64,000 nt of DNA from Pseudomonas sp. MYb118 (GCF_040947875.1 NZ_JBFRXN010000002.1:1426001-1490000), one strand, 5' to 3'. Positions 8,086 through 18,518 are shown, counted from the first letter of the stretch. Notes: generated by a model from the sequence alone, not told the origin. Made by a program: numbers and translations.

Positions 8086-8976
8086 TCAGGCCGCTTCCGG
8101 CGCCTGTGCCCGGCGCACTTCCGGTTGTTTCCAGGAGTCGGCAGCGCTTTCTTCGATGGCTTGCTGGATGGCGCGCTTGCGCGCTTCTTCGGCACGGCGG
8201 CTGAAGAACCAGACCAGGAAGGTCATCAGCGATACCGCCAACAGGATCAGGCTGGCCACGGCGTTGATCTCCGGCTTCACGCCCAGGCGCACCGCCGAGA
8301 ACACTTCCATCGGCAGGGTCGTGGACCCTGGACCCGAAACGAAGCTGGCCAGCACCAGGTCGTCCAGCGACAGGGCGAACGACATCATGCCGCCAGCCCC
8401 CAGCGATGGCGCGATCATCGGGATGGTGATCAGGAAGAACACCTTCCACGGCTTGGCACCCAGGTCCATGGCCGCCTCTTCGATGGACAGGTCCAGCTCA
8501 CGCAGGCGCGCCGACACCACCACCGCCACGTACGCCGCACAGAACGTCGTGTGGGCGATCCAGATGGTGACGATGCCGCGTTCCTGCGGCCAGCCGATCA
8601 TCTGCGCCATGGCCACGAACAGCAGCAACAGCGAAAGACCGGTGATCACTTCCGGCATCACCAGCGGCGCGGTGACCAGGCCACCGAACAGCGTACGCCC
8701 CTTGAAGCGGGTGATGCGGGTCAGGACGAACGCCGCCAGGGTGCCCAGCGCCACCGCGGCCACCGCCGTGTAGCAGGCGATCTCCAGCGAGCGCAGCACC
8801 GAGCCCATCAGTTGCGTATTGTCCATCAGCCCGACGTACCACTTGATCGACCAGCCGCCCCACACCGTCACCAGCTTGGAAGCGTTGAACGAGTAGATCA
8901 CCAGGATCAGCATCGGCAGGTAGATAAACACCAGGCCCAGAACCAGCATCAGGCTGGAGAAACGGAAGCGCTTCAT
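8086..8976 (-). CDS. spuH: polyamine ABC transporter permease SpuH (PotI-type)
   Basis: This 296-residue inner-membrane permease has about six transmembrane helices, starting with the segment at residues 8-30. The EAA coupling loop reads EEAAMDLGAKPWKVFFLITIP and contacts the ATPase. The sequence is PotI-like, and the gene is last in a minus-strand operon that encodes two binding proteins, an ATPase and two permeases for polyamines. Its start overlaps the end of spuG by 4 bases (ATGA), showing translational coupling. The C-terminus carries a charged tail (about residues 268-296) after the last helix. I use the P. aeruginosa name because gene order is the same. Substrates are expected to be putrescine and spermidine. 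Confidence 0.92.
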   Translation of the reverse strand: MKRFRFSSLMLVLGLVFIYLPMLILVIYSFNASKLVTVWGGWSIKWYVGLMDNTQLMGSVLRSLEIACYTAVAAVALGTLAAFVLTRITRFKGRTLFGGLVTAPLVMPEVITGLSLLLLFVAMAQMIGWPQERGIVTIWIAHTTFCAAYVAVVVSARLRELDLSIEEAAMDLGAKPWKVFFLITIPMIAPSLGAGGMMSFALSLDDLVLASFVSGPGSTTLPMEVFSAVRLGVKPEINAVASLILLAVSLMTFLVWFFSRRAEEARKRAIQQAIEESAADSWKQPEVRRAQAPEAA

Positions 8977-9893
8977 TCTTTACCCTCCATTTCCTTGGCC
9001 TGACTGCGGTTGAACAGGATGATCGGCACGATCAGGATCGCCAGCATCACCACCGCCAGGGCGGACGCCACCGGCCAGTCACGGTTGTTGAAGAACTCCT
9101 GCCACAGCACTTTACCGATCATCAGGGTTTCCGGGCCGCCCAGCAGTTCAGGAATCACGAACTCGCCCACCACCGGGATGAACACCAGCATGCAGCCGGC
9201 GATGATGCCGTTCTTGGACAGCGGGATGGTGATCTTCCAGAAGCTGTTGAAGGTGCTTGAACCGAGGTCCGATGCGGCTTCCAGCAGGCTGTGATCGTGC
9301 TTCACCAGGTTGGCGTAGAGCGGCAGGATCATGAACGGCAGGTACGAATAGACGACGCCGATGTACACCGCCAGGTTGGTGTTGAGGATCTGCAGCGGTT
9401 CGTCGATCAGGCCCATGCTCATGAGGAAACCATTGAGCAGGCCGTTGTTGCTGAGGATGCCCATCCACGCATACACGCGGATCAGGATCGCGGTCCAGGT
9501 CGGCATCATGATCAGCAGCACCAGCACCGTCTGCAGCTCTTTACGGGCGCTGGCGATGGCGTAGGCCATCGGGTAGCCGATGAGCAGGCAGAGGATGGTG
9601 CTGATCAGCGCCATCTTCAGCGAACCCAGGTACGCAGCGATGTACAACTCGTCGCCGGCGAGCATGGCGTAGTTGCCAAGGTTGAGCAGCACTTGCAGCT
9701 TCTGCTCGGCGTAGGTGTAGATCTCGGTGTACGGCGGGATGGCGACGTCCGCTTCGGCGAAGCTAATCTTCAAAACGATGAAGAACGGCAACATGAAGAA
9801 CAGGAACAGCCAGATGAAAGGAACCCCGATGACCAACTGACGGCCACCGGGAATTATTCGATTGAGCCGGCGTTTGAATTTGCGCATGTTCAT
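8973..9893 (-). CDS. spuG: polyamine ABC transporter permease SpuG (PotH-type)
   Basis: This 306-residue inner-membrane permease is homologous to PotH. It has a basic N-terminus (MNMRKFKRRLNRI), a first membrane helix at about residues 20-40, and five further hydrophobic segments. The cytoplasmic EAA loop is EAASDLGSSTFNSFWKITIPL. It pairs with SpuH to form the membrane channel for polyamine import. The start ATG at 9893 overlaps the last codons of spuF by 4 bases, and spuH overlaps its own end by 4 bases, so spuFGH should be made in fixed ratios. The frame is open 12 codons further upstream, but that would lie inside spuF. Confidence 0.92.
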   Translation of the reverse strand: MNMRKFKRRLNRIIPGGRQLVIGVPFIWLFLFFMLPFFIVLKISFAEADVAIPPYTEIYTYAEQKLQVLLNLGNYAMLAGDELYIAAYLGSLKMALISTILCLLIGYPMAYAIASARKELQTVLVLLIMMPTWTAILIRVYAWMGILSNNGLLNGFLMSMGLIDEPLQILNTNLAVYIGVVYSYLPFMILPLYANLVKHDHSLLEAASDLGSSTFNSFWKITIPLSKNGIIAGCMLVFIPVVGEFVIPELLGGPETLMIGKVLWQEFFNNRDWPVASALAVVMLAILIVPIILFNRSQAKEMEGKE

Positions 9894-11032
9894 GAGCGCA
9901 GTACCACGCCGCTGTCGTCTTCCCACCACACGTAGACCTGGTCACCCCAGGTCGGACGAGCGCCACGGCGTTCGGCGTTGGCGACGAAGGACTGGACGAT
10001 CTTGCCGCTCGGCAGTTCGACGTAGAACACCGAGTGCCCGCCCAGGTAGGCGATGTCGTGCACCTTGCCGCTGGACCAGTTGTACTCGCAGGTCGGCATG
10101 GTCGGCGTCACCAGCAGCTTTTCCGGACGGATCGCGTAGGTCACCGACTTGTCCTGCACCGAGGTGCTGATACCGTGGCCGACGTAGATCTGGCGGTCGA
10201 GGTCCTTGCAGGTGATGGTCGCGTGGCCTTCGGCGTCGTCGATCACTTCACCGTCGAAGATGTTGACGTTGCCGATGAACTCGCAGACCAGGCGGCTGGT
10301 CGGGGTTTCGTAGATGTCGATCGGGCTGCCGATCTGGGCGATCCAGCCCAGGTGCATGATCGCGATGCGCTCGGCCATGGTCATGGCCTCTTCCTGGTCG
10401 TGGGTCACCATCACGCAGGTCACGCCGACGCGTTCGATGATCTCCACCAGCTCCAGTTGCATCTGCGAGCGCAGCTTCTTGTCCAGGGCGCCCATCGGTT
10501 CGTCGAGCAGCAGCAGCTTGGGACGCTTGGCCAGGGAACGTGCCAGGGCCACACGCTGGCGCTGACCACCGGACAACTGGTGCGGCTTGCGTTTGGCGTA
10601 CTGGGTCATCTGCACCAGCTTGAGCATGTCCGCCACGCGCGCGTCGATCTCGGCGGCCGGCAGCTTGTCCTGCTTGAGGCCGAAGGCGATGTTCTGCGCC
10701 ACGGTCATGTGCGGGAACAAGGCGTAGGACTGGAACATCATGTTGATCGGCCGCTCGTAGGGCGGCATATCGGTGATGTCCACGCCATCGAGGAAAATAC
10801 GCCCCTCGGTCGGTCGTTCGAAGCCGGCGAGCATGCGCAGCAAAGTGGACTTGCCCGATCCCGAACCGCCGAGCAGGGCGAAGATCTCGCCCTTCTTGAT
10901 TTCCAGGGACACGTCGTCCACGGCAATCGTCTCGTCGAACTTCTTCGTGACCCGGTCGATTTTGACCAGCACCTGCTTAGGTGACTGGTCGCCCTCGAGG
11001 GCTTTCTTATAGGCGCCGGAGGCAACTGCCAT
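9890..11032 (-). CDS. spuF: polyamine ABC transporter ATPase SpuF (PotG-type)
   Basis: This 380-residue ATP-binding subunit has Walker A GGSGSGKST, Q-loop in MMFQSYALFPHMTV, signature LSGGQRQR, Walker B LLLLDEP and switch VTHDQEEA. A C-terminal TOBE regulatory domain follows (about residues 290-380), typical of PotG/PotA. It powers polyamine import through SpuG and SpuH. It is the first gene of the overlapping spuFGH block and is separated by about 70 bases from spuE, so the operon is likely continuous. The first residues (MAVASGAYKKALEG) match the PotG-type N-terminal extension before the first strand. Confidence 0.94.
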   Translation of the reverse strand: MAVASGAYKKALEGDQSPKQVLVKIDRVTKKFDETIAVDDVSLEIKKGEIFALLGGSGSGKSTLLRMLAGFERPTEGRIFLDGVDITDMPPYERPINMMFQSYALFPHMTVAQNIAFGLKQDKLPAAEIDARVADMLKLVQMTQYAKRKPHQLSGGQRQRVALARSLAKRPKLLLLDEPMGALDKKLRSQMQLELVEIIERVGVTCVMVTHDQEEAMTMAERIAIMHLGWIAQIGSPIDIYETPTSRLVCEFIGNVNIFDGEVIDDAEGHATITCKDLDRQIYVGHGISTSVQDKSVTYAIRPEKLLVTPTMPTCEYNWSSGKVHDIAYLGGHSVFYVELPSGKIVQSFVANAERRGARPTWGDQVYVWWEDDSGVVLRS

Positions 11033-11105
11033 TTACGAAACTCCCAGAAAAAAAGAGTGCAGTTCGCTCAAGGTGAGCCAACCTGGATAGCTTGAGTCTT
11101 GAGCT

Positions 11106-12245
<1,140 letters not shown>

Positions 12246-12345
12246 TTACATGACAGTCGTACCTGCCCAGCAACAAAACCGGCGCGCAACTTACCCTCGA
12301 AAAACCATTCCAGCAAAACTTTTATGCAGATCCCTGTTGGGATTC

Positions 12346-12449
12346 CTGTGGGAGCGAGCCTGCTCGCGAAAGATGAACGATACACGGTGGGGTGTCAGAC
12401 ACCCCGCGTCATCGTTAGCGACCATCGCGAGCAAGCTCGCTCCTACAGG
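12346..12449. repeat. REPIN inside the spu operon (between spuD and spuE)
   Basis: GTGGGAGCGAGCC...GCTCGCGA and ATCGCGAGCAAGC...CTCCTAC face each other. The spacer contains the palindrome GGGGTGTCAGACACCCC and the motif CATCGTTAGCGACC. It lies immediately after the spuD stop, so it can fold in the operon RNA and may protect the upstream spuD message or reduce expression of the genes behind it. Confidence 0.9.
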
Positions 12450-12454
12450 AGGTG

Positions 12455-13567
12455 TTACTTACCGGACTTGATCTTGGTCCAGCTGCGGGTCAGCAGGCGC
12501 TGGGTCGCGGCCGGCAAGTCGGCAATCGCGTACAGCTTGGCCAGCACGTCGGCTGGTGGGTAAACGCCTGGATCGCTGGTGATGTCTTTATCGACCAGTG
12601 CAGTGGCTGCCGCGTTGCCGTTAGGGAAACGTACGGCGTTGGTGATCTCGGCCATGATTTCCGGCTTCTGCAGGAAGGTCATGAACTTGTAGGCGCCTTC
12701 GACGTTTTCGGCATCTTTAGGGATGGCGACCATGTCATAGAAGCTGCCGGCACCTTCTTTCGGAATGTTGTAGCTGACTTTCACCTTGTCACCGGCTTCA
12801 GCCGCGCGGGACTTGGCCTGGTAGATGTCACCCGAGTAACCGATGGCCACGCAGATGTTGCCGTTGGCCAGGTCCGAGATGTACTTGGACGAGTGGAAGT
12901 AGGCAATCGAAGGACGCACTTTGAGGAACAGCGCTTCGGCTTCGGCCAGTTGTTTCTTGTCCTGGCTGTCGGTTGGATAGCCCAGGTAGTGCAGCGCCGC
13001 CGGAATCATCTCGGTCGGCGAGTCGAGGAAACTGATACCGCAGGATTTCAGCTTGGCAGCGTTTTCAGGCTTGAAGACCAGGTCCCAGGAATTGGTCGGT
13101 GCATCGGCACCCAGTGCGGCCTTGACCTTCTCGGCGTTGAAGCCGATGCCGATCGAACCCCACATGTACGGGAAGGCGTGTTCGTTGCCCGGGTCGCTGA
13201 CCGAGACCGCCTTGAGCAGGTCGGTGTTCAGGTTCTTCCAGTTAGGCAGCTTGGACTTGTCCAGCTTCTGGTAGACGCCGGCCTTGATCTGCTTGGCCAG
13301 GAAGTTGTTCGACGGTACGACGACGTCGTAGCCGGACTTGCCTGCCAGCAGTTTGGCTTCCAGGGTTTCGTTGCTGTCGAAGACGTCGTAGACCACCTTG
13401 ATGCCCGACTCGTCTTCAAACTTCTTGATGGTGTCCGGCGCGATGTAATCGGACCAGTTGTAGACGTGCAACACCTTGTCGTCCGCCTGCACCGCACCCG
13501 CCATCATGCCCATCAGGGACATGGCGAGGAGAGTCTTGCCAGCAAGCTTTTTTCCTAATGCCTTCAT
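12455..13567 (-). CDS. spuD: periplasmic polyamine-binding protein SpuD (putrescine-type)
   Basis: This 370-residue PotF-family binding protein has a signal peptide (basic start, hydrophobic [12 protein letters not shown], cleavage after VQA near residue 28). The mature chain starts with [15 protein letters not shown] and ends [10 protein letters not shown]. The [10 protein letters not shown] and [13 protein letters not shown] segments match P. aeruginosa SpuD, which prefers putrescine; specificity here is inferred. The ribosome binding site GGAG lies 8 bases before the ATG. It follows spuC after a 170-base gap holding a possible hairpin, and is followed by a REPIN. Two adjacent binding proteins feeding one channel give the transporter two substrate ranges. 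Confidence 0.92.
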   Translation of the reverse strand: MKALGKKLAGKTLLAMSLMGMMAGAVQADDKVLHVYNWSDYIAPDTIKKFEDESGIKVVYDVFDSNETLEAKLLAGKSGYDVVVPSNNFLAKQIKAGVYQKLDKSKLPNWKNLNTDLLKAVSVSDPGNEHAFPYMWGSIGIGFNAEKVKAALGADAPTNSWDLVFKPENAAKLKSCGISFLDSPTEMIPAALHYLGYPTDSQDKKQLAEAEALFLKVRPSIAYFHSSKYISDLANGNICVAIGYSGDIYQAKSRAAEAGDKVKVSYNIPKEGAGSFYDMVAIPKDAENVEGAYKFMTFLQKPEIMAEITNAVRFPNGNAAATALVDKDITSDPGVYPPADVLAKLYAIADLPAATQRLLTRSWTKIKSGK

Positions 13568-13659
13568 GCGTTAATGCTCCAAATTTTTCTTTTTTGAACC
13601 ACTTTGTTCAGCGGCCGAACCCGGACAACTGGAACCGCGGCTAGTCTGGCAAGATCCGA

Positions 13660-13684
13660 GGCGGTCTTTCAAGGAAAGGCCACC
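13660..13684 (-). other. possible intra-operon RNA hairpin upstream of spuD
   Basis: On the minus-strand RNA, GGTGGCCTTTC pairs with GAAAGACCGCC around a CTT loop, with one wobble and one mismatch. It has no T-run, so it is not an ordinary terminator. Position in the spuC-spuD gap suggests RNA stabilisation or attenuation; no more can be said. Confidence 0.35.
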
Positions 13685-13737
13685 CTTTATGGCTGCCCTG
13701 AGCGAAAGTTTCATGTCTCCCGCTCAGAGCCTAGCAC

Positions 13738-15102
13738 TTAGCCCTGCAACGCACTCAGGGTCAGGTCCAGACACTTGCGTGCCTTCTCCACCAGCTCATC
13801 GACTTCCGCCTTGGTGATGACCAGTGGCGGCGCGATGATCATGGTGTCGCCCACGGCGCGCATGATCAGGCCGCTGTCGAAGCAGAACTGGCGGCAGATC
13901 ATGCCGACGCCCTTGCCTTCGTAGCGCTTGCGCGTGGCCTTGTCCTGTACCAGCTCGATCGCCCCCAGCAGACCGACCCCACGCACTTCCCCCACCAGCG
14001 GGTGATCGTTCAGTTCGCGCAGACGTTTCTGCAAATACGGTGCCGTTTCTGCGTGAACGCGCTCGATAATTTTCTCTTCGCGCATGATGCGGATGTTTTC
14101 CAGCGCCACGGCTGCCGCCACCGGGTGCCCGGAGTAGGTGAAACCGTGGTTGAAATCGCCGCCTTCATTGAGCACCGCCACCACTTCATCGCGCACGATC
14201 AGGCCACCCATCGGGATGTAACCGGAGGTCAGGCCCTTGGCGATGGTCATCATGTCGGGCTTGAGGCCGTAGAAATCGGTACCGAACCACTCACCGGTAC
14301 GGCCGAAACCGCAGATCACTTCGTCCGCCACGAACAGGATGTCGTACTTGGCGAGGATTTCCTTGATGCGCGGCCAGTAGGTTTCTGGCGGAATGATCAC
14401 GCCACCGGCACCCTGGATCGGCTCGGCGATAAAGGCACCGACGTTGTCCACGCCGATTTCCAGAATCTTCTCTTCCAGCTGGTTGGCCGCCCAGACGCCG
14501 AATTCTTCCGGGGTCATGTCGCCGCCTTCGCTGAACCAGTACGGTTGCGCGATGTGCACGATGCCCGGAATCGGCAAGTCGCCCTGCTCGTGCATGTAGG
14601 TCATGCCGCCCAGGCTCGCGCCGGCCACGGTCGAGCCGTGGTAGCCGTTCTTGCGGCTGATGATGACCTTCTTGTTCGGCTGGCCCTTGATCGCCCAGTA
14701 GTGGCGAACCATGCGCAGCATGGTGTCGTTGCCTTCGGAGCCGGAACCGGTGAAGAACACGTGGTTCATGCCCTCGGGGGCGATGTCGGCGATGGCCTTG
14801 GACAGCTCCAGTACCGGCGGGTGCGCGGTCTGGAAGAACAGGTTGTAGTAAGGCAGTTCGCGCATCTGTTTCTGGGCGGCTTCGGCCAGTTCATCGCGAC
14901 CGTAACCAATCGCTACACACCACAGGCCGGCCATGCCGTCGAGAATCTTGTTGCCTTCGCTGTCCCACAGATAGACACCCTTGGCATTGGTGATGATCCG
15001 CGGGCCTTTTTCCTTCAGCTGCTTGAAGTCGCTGAACGGCGCCAGGTGGTGATCGTTGCTCAGGGCCTGCCATTCACGGGTTTGCGGGTTGTTGCTGGTC
15101 AT
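13738..15102 (-). CDS. spuC: polyamine:pyruvate aminotransferase SpuC
   Basis: This 454-residue class III, PLP-dependent aminotransferase has the glycine-rich phosphate-binding FFTGSGSEGNDTMLRM, the conserved DEVICGFGRTG and Lys289 in TIAKGLTSGYIPMGG as the PLP Schiff base. It transfers the amino group of putrescine (and other diamines) to pyruvate, giving 4-aminobutanal, the first step of the aminotransferase route of putrescine breakdown. The start ATG has AGGAGA six bases before. It sits between spuB and spuD as in P. aeruginosa, where SpuC was shown to be a putrescine-pyruvate aminotransferase. Length and motifs are complete. Confidence 0.93.
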   Translation of the reverse strand: MTSNNPQTREWQALSNDHHLAPFSDFKQLKEKGPRIITNAKGVYLWDSEGNKILDGMAGLWCVAIGYGRDELAEAAQKQMRELPYYNLFFQTAHPPVLELSKAIADIAPEGMNHVFFTGSGSEGNDTMLRMVRHYWAIKGQPNKKVIISRKNGYHGSTVAGASLGGMTYMHEQGDLPIPGIVHIAQPYWFSEGGDMTPEEFGVWAANQLEEKILEIGVDNVGAFIAEPIQGAGGVIIPPETYWPRIKEILAKYDILFVADEVICGFGRTGEWFGTDFYGLKPDMMTIAKGLTSGYIPMGGLIVRDEVVAVLNEGGDFNHGFTYSGHPVAAAVALENIRIMREEKIIERVHAETAPYLQKRLRELNDHPLVGEVRGVGLLGAIELVQDKATRKRYEGKGVGMICRQFCFDSGLIMRAVGDTMIIAPPLVITKAEVDELVEKARKCLDLTLSALQG

Positions 15103-15161
15103 ACGAATCTCCTAAAAAATCCAGATGAAAGCGCTGCCCGACAACGACAGCGCCCGGCGCA

Positions 15162-16520
15162 TCAGACGGCGAAGAGCAGGAATTCCCGTTCCCACGAACT
15201 GATCACGCGCTTGAAGTTTTCATGCTCGGCCCGCTTGACCGCGACGTAGCCTGTGATGAAGTTCTTGCCGAGGTATTTCTCGATGGTCGCGCTGTTTTCC
15301 ATACGCTCCAGCGCGTCCTCGATGGTCAATGGCAGGCGCAGGTTGCGACGTTCATAGCCACGCCCCACCACCGGCGCACTCGGGTTCATGCCTTCGACCA
15401 TGCCGATGTAGCCGCAGAGCAGGCTCGCGGCGATCGCCAGGTACGGGTTGGCGTCCGCCCCCGGCAGACGGTTTTCCACCCGACGGTTTTGCGGCCCGGC
15501 ATCCGGAACCCGCAGGCCCACGGTACGGTTCTCTTCGCCCCACTCCACGTTCACCGGTGCCGAGGTATCCGGCAGGAAGCGGCGGAACGAGTTGACGTTC
15601 GGCGCGAACAGCGGCAACAGCTCGGGAATCAGCTTCTGCAGGCCACCGATGTGGTGCAGGAACAACTGGCTCATGGTCCCGTCTTCATTGGAGAAGATGT
15701 TCTTGCCGGTTTCCATGTCAACGATGCTCTGGTGCAGGTGCATCGCGCTGCCCGGCTCGCCGGTCATCGGCTTGGCCATGAAGGTGGCCGCCACATCGTG
15801 CTTGAGCGCGGCTTCGCGCATGGTGCGCTTGAACACCAGGATCTGGTCGGCCAGGGACAGGGCATCGCCGTGACGGAAGTTGATTTCCATCTGCGCGGTG
15901 CCGTCCTCGTGGATCAGCGTGTCGAGGTCCAGCTCCTGCAATTCGCACCAGTCGTAGACGTCTTCGAACAGCGGATCAAATTCGTTCGCCGCTTCGATGG
16001 AGAACGACTGACGACCGATTTCCGGGCGCCCCGAACGGCCGATGGGCGGCTGCAACGGATAGTCCGGGTCGTCGCTGCGCTTGGTCAGGTAAAACTCCAT
16101 CTCCGGCGCCACGATCGGCTGCCAGCCCTTGTCGGCATAGAGTTTCAGCACCTTCTTGAGCACGTTGCGCGGCGACAGCTCGATCGGGTTGCCTTGTTTG
16201 TCGTAGGTGTCGTGGATCACCTGAGCGGTCGGCTCGATGGCCCAGGGCACCGGGTAGACCGCGTTCTGGTCGGGACGGCAGACCATGTCGATGTCAGCCG
16301 GGTCGAGCAGTTCGTAATAGATGTCGTCTTCGACATAGTCGCCGGTCACGGTCTGCAACAGCACGCTTTCGGGAAGGCGCATGCCTTTCTCGGCAATGAA
16401 CTTGTTGGTCGGCGAGATCTTGCCCCGGGTAATCCCGGTCAAGTCGGAGATCATGCATTCGACTTCTGTGATCTTGTGGCTTTTCAGCCAATCGGTGAGC
16501 TGGTCGAGGTTGTTACTCAT
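15162..16520 (-). CDS. spuB: gamma-glutamylpolyamine synthetase SpuB (glutamine-synthetase family)
   Basis: This 452-residue glutamine-synthetase-family enzyme has an N-terminal beta-grasp domain (about residues 15-115) and a catalytic domain with MEFYLTKRSDDP, the metal-binding AQMEINFRHGD, GEPGSAMHLHQS and the ENRLPGADANPY substrate loop. In this pathway such enzymes join glutamate to putrescine or another amine using ATP. It is the first intact gene of the minus-strand spu operon and has AGAGG six bases before its ATG. The gene expected just upstream, spuA, is only a remnant here, so the operon promoter should lie between 16848 and 17125 or within the remnant. Confidence 0.92.
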   Translation of the reverse strand: MSNNLDQLTDWLKSHKITEVECMISDLTGITRGKISPTNKFIAEKGMRLPESVLLQTVTGDYVEDDIYYELLDPADIDMVCRPDQNAVYPVPWAIEPTAQVIHDTYDKQGNPIELSPRNVLKKVLKLYADKGWQPIVAPEMEFYLTKRSDDPDYPLQPPIGRSGRPEIGRQSFSIEAANEFDPLFEDVYDWCELQELDLDTLIHEDGTAQMEINFRHGDALSLADQILVFKRTMREAALKHDVAATFMAKPMTGEPGSAMHLHQSIVDMETGKNIFSNEDGTMSQLFLHHIGGLQKLIPELLPLFAPNVNSFRRFLPDTSAPVNVEWGEENRTVGLRVPDAGPQNRRVENRLPGADANPYLAIAASLLCGYIGMVEGMNPSAPVVGRGYERRNLRLPLTIEDALERMENSATIEKYLGKNFITGYVAVKRAEHENFKRVISSWEREFLLFAV

Positions 16521-16601
16521 AAATGCCTCTAGGCTTTGAGTTTCCTGACTATCGCAAATCAGGCGATGTTGTGACGCATGGGCGTCGCGTTGAAATGTAC
16601 G

Positions 16602-16847
16602 TCAACGACAGGCTATCGTGTTTTCTCTCAAGTGCACGTGCCATGCCGGGCGTGCAGAATCGCGAGCGCTGCGGTGCCGCACGATAGCCGGGCCGCTATT
16701 GTGAATCGGTTCTATATTGAAAGGAGTAACCGTAATGGGGGTGCCATCGGCGCCGTCCAGAATAACGGACGCCCGACTGAAGTGATAAGCATGCGGACCG
16801 TACTGCTTGAAGCATTCGGTGATGCCGATGATCGGCAGGCGAGACAT
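16602..16847 (-). pseudogene. spuA: remnant of spuA (gamma-glutamyl-GABA hydrolase, class I glutamine amidotransferase)
   Basis: An 81-codon minus-strand frame begins MSRLPIIGITECFKQYG followed by PHAYHF, the usual start of SpuA/PuuD-type peptidase C26 enzymes (MSRLPLIGVT.C.KQIG..AYH as I remember it). After about 26 residues it jumps to FNIEPIHNSGPA, which resembles the NVEPxHYxGPA segment that lies near residue 80 in intact enzymes. All later parts, including the catalytic Cys elbow (LGICRG) and the His-Glu pair, are absent; the family is about 250 residues. The position, between divergent spuI and spuB, is exactly where spuA lies in P. aeruginosa. I read it as a decayed gene with internal and C-terminal deletions. 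A functional short protein is less likely. Confidence 0.65.
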
Positions 16848-17125
16848 GAAGCACCCCGGTATTATTGCTGTTATGGGTTTGAATCGAGCTTAGCCTTGTT
16901 CATTTTTTTACACAACACCCCCGTAAAAAATACAACACGGCCCGCTCAAGCCCGCGGTCGGGTAAGTGTTGCCGGGCATAAAAACGCCCCAAAGTGCCTC
17001 AAAAAAGCCCCGCGAGCGCTTTTTTAGGGCAAAAAAGGCCTCGCTTGACTTCGACATGCCGTTCGGGTTGACTGGAACCCGAAGAGATCAATGATTGATA
17101 TTTTTAACAACAAAGGTGTTGCATC
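16848..17125. promoter_or_regulatory. divergent promoter region of spuI and the spu operon
   Basis: This gap between the two divergent transcription units is richer in A+T than its surroundings. It contains T- and A-tracts near 16903-16930 and TTGACT at 17068-17073, a possible -35 element for spuI. An inverted repeat AAAAAAGC (17001-17008) / GCTTTTTT (17018-17025) could form a terminator-like hairpin upstream of spuI. No operator was recognised with confidence. Confidence 0.45.
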
Positions 17126-18502
17126 ATGTCGGTACCCCCGCGTGCCGTTCAGCTTAACGAAGCGAACGTGTTCCTTAAGGAACATCCTGAGGTTCTGTAC
17201 GTTGACCTTCTGATTGCGGATATGAATGGTGTGGTGCGCGGCAAGCGCATCGAACGCACCAGCCTCCACAAGGTTTACGAGAAAGGCATCAACCTGCCGG
17301 CCTCCCTATTTGCCCTGGATATCAACGGCTCTACGGTGGAAAGCACCGGCCTGGGCCTGGACATCGGTGATGCTGACCGAATCTGTTATCCGATCCCCGA
17401 CACCCTGTGCAATGAGCCCTGGCAGAAGCGTCCGACCGCGCAACTGCTGATGACCATGCACGAACTCGAAGGTGAACCTTTCTTCGCCGACCCGCGCGAA
17501 GTTCTGCGACAAGTTGTTACCAAGTTCGACGAGCTGGGCCTGACCATCTGCGCCGCCTTCGAACTGGAGTTCTACCTGATCGACCAGGAGAACGTGAACG
17601 GTCGCCCGCAACCGCCCCGCTCGCCGATTTCCGGCAAACGCCCGCACTCGACACAGGTCTACCTGATCGACGACCTCGACGAGTACGTCGACTGCCTCCA
17701 GGACATCCTCGAAGGTGCGAAGGAACAGGGCATTCCGGCCGACGCCATCGTCAAGGAAAGTGCCCCGGCGCAGTTCGAAGTGAACCTGCACCACGTGGCC
17801 GATCCGATCAAGGCCTGCGACTATGCGGTCCTGCTCAAGCGCCTGATCAAGAACATCGCCTACGACCATGAAATGGACACCACCTTCATGGCCAAGCCTT
17901 ACCCGGGCCAGGCAGGCAACGGTCTTCACGTCCACATTTCGGTACTCGACAAAGACGGCAAAAATATTTTTGCCAGCGAGGATCCCGAGCAGAACGCCGC
18001 GCTGCGTCACGCGATCGGCGGTGTGCTCGAGACCCTACCGGCGCAGATGGCTTTCCTCTGCCCCAACGTCAACTCGTACCGTCGTTTCGGCGCCCAGTTC
18101 TACGTGCCGAACTCGCCAAGCTGGGGCCTGGACAACCGCACCGTGGCCCTGCGCGTACCGACCGGTTCGGCCGATGCGGTGCGCCTGGAACACCGCGTTG
18201 CCGGCGCCGATGCCAACCCGTACCTGTTGATGGCTTCGGTCCTGGCGGGCGTGCACCACGGCCTGACCAACAAGATCGAGCCACCGGCCCCGACCGAAGG
18301 CAACAGCTACGAGCAGAACGAGCAGAGCCTGCCGAACAACCTGCGCGATGCACTGCGCGAGCTGGACGACAGCGAAGTCATGGCCAAGTACATCGATCCG
18401 AAGTACATCGACATCTTCGTCGCGTGCAAGGAAAGCGAGCTGGAGGAGTTCGAACACTCCATCTCCGACCTCGAGTACAACTGGTATCTGCATACCGTGT
18501 AA
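17126..18502 (+). CDS. spuI: gamma-glutamylpolyamine synthetase SpuI (glutamine-synthetase family)
   Basis: This 458-residue glutamine-synthetase-family protein has a beta-grasp domain (about residues 15-110, with VDLLIADMNGVVRGKRI) and a catalytic domain with FELEFYLIDQE, AQFEVNLHH, GNGLHVHIS and the EHRVAGADANPY loop. It is similar to SpuB and is predicted to gamma-glutamylate a polyamine with ATP; the pseudomonad set (PauA/SpuI/SpuB) is known to have overlapping substrates. It is divergent from the spu operon and ends 17 bases before a strong terminator, so it is a single-gene unit. The ATG lies after AAAGGTG, a fair ribosome binding site. Confidence 0.9.
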   Translation: MSVPPRAVQLNEANVFLKEHPEVLYVDLLIADMNGVVRGKRIERTSLHKVYEKGINLPASLFALDINGSTVESTGLGLDIGDADRICYPIPDTLCNEPWQKRPTAQLLMTMHELEGEPFFADPREVLRQVVTKFDELGLTICAAFELEFYLIDQENVNGRPQPPRSPISGKRPHSTQVYLIDDLDEYVDCLQDILEGAKEQGIPADAIVKESAPAQFEVNLHHVADPIKACDYAVLLKRLIKNIAYDHEMDTTFMAKPYPGQAGNGLHVHISVLDKDGKNIFASEDPEQNAALRHAIGGVLETLPAQMAFLCPNVNSYRRFGAQFYVPNSPSWGLDNRTVALRVPTGSADAVRLEHRVAGADANPYLLMASVLAGVHHGLTNKIEPPAPTEGNSYEQNEQSLPNNLRDALRELDDSEVMAKYIDPKYIDIFVACKESELEEFEHSISDLEYNWYLHTV

Positions 18503-18518
18503 GCGCAATGCCGTAATG

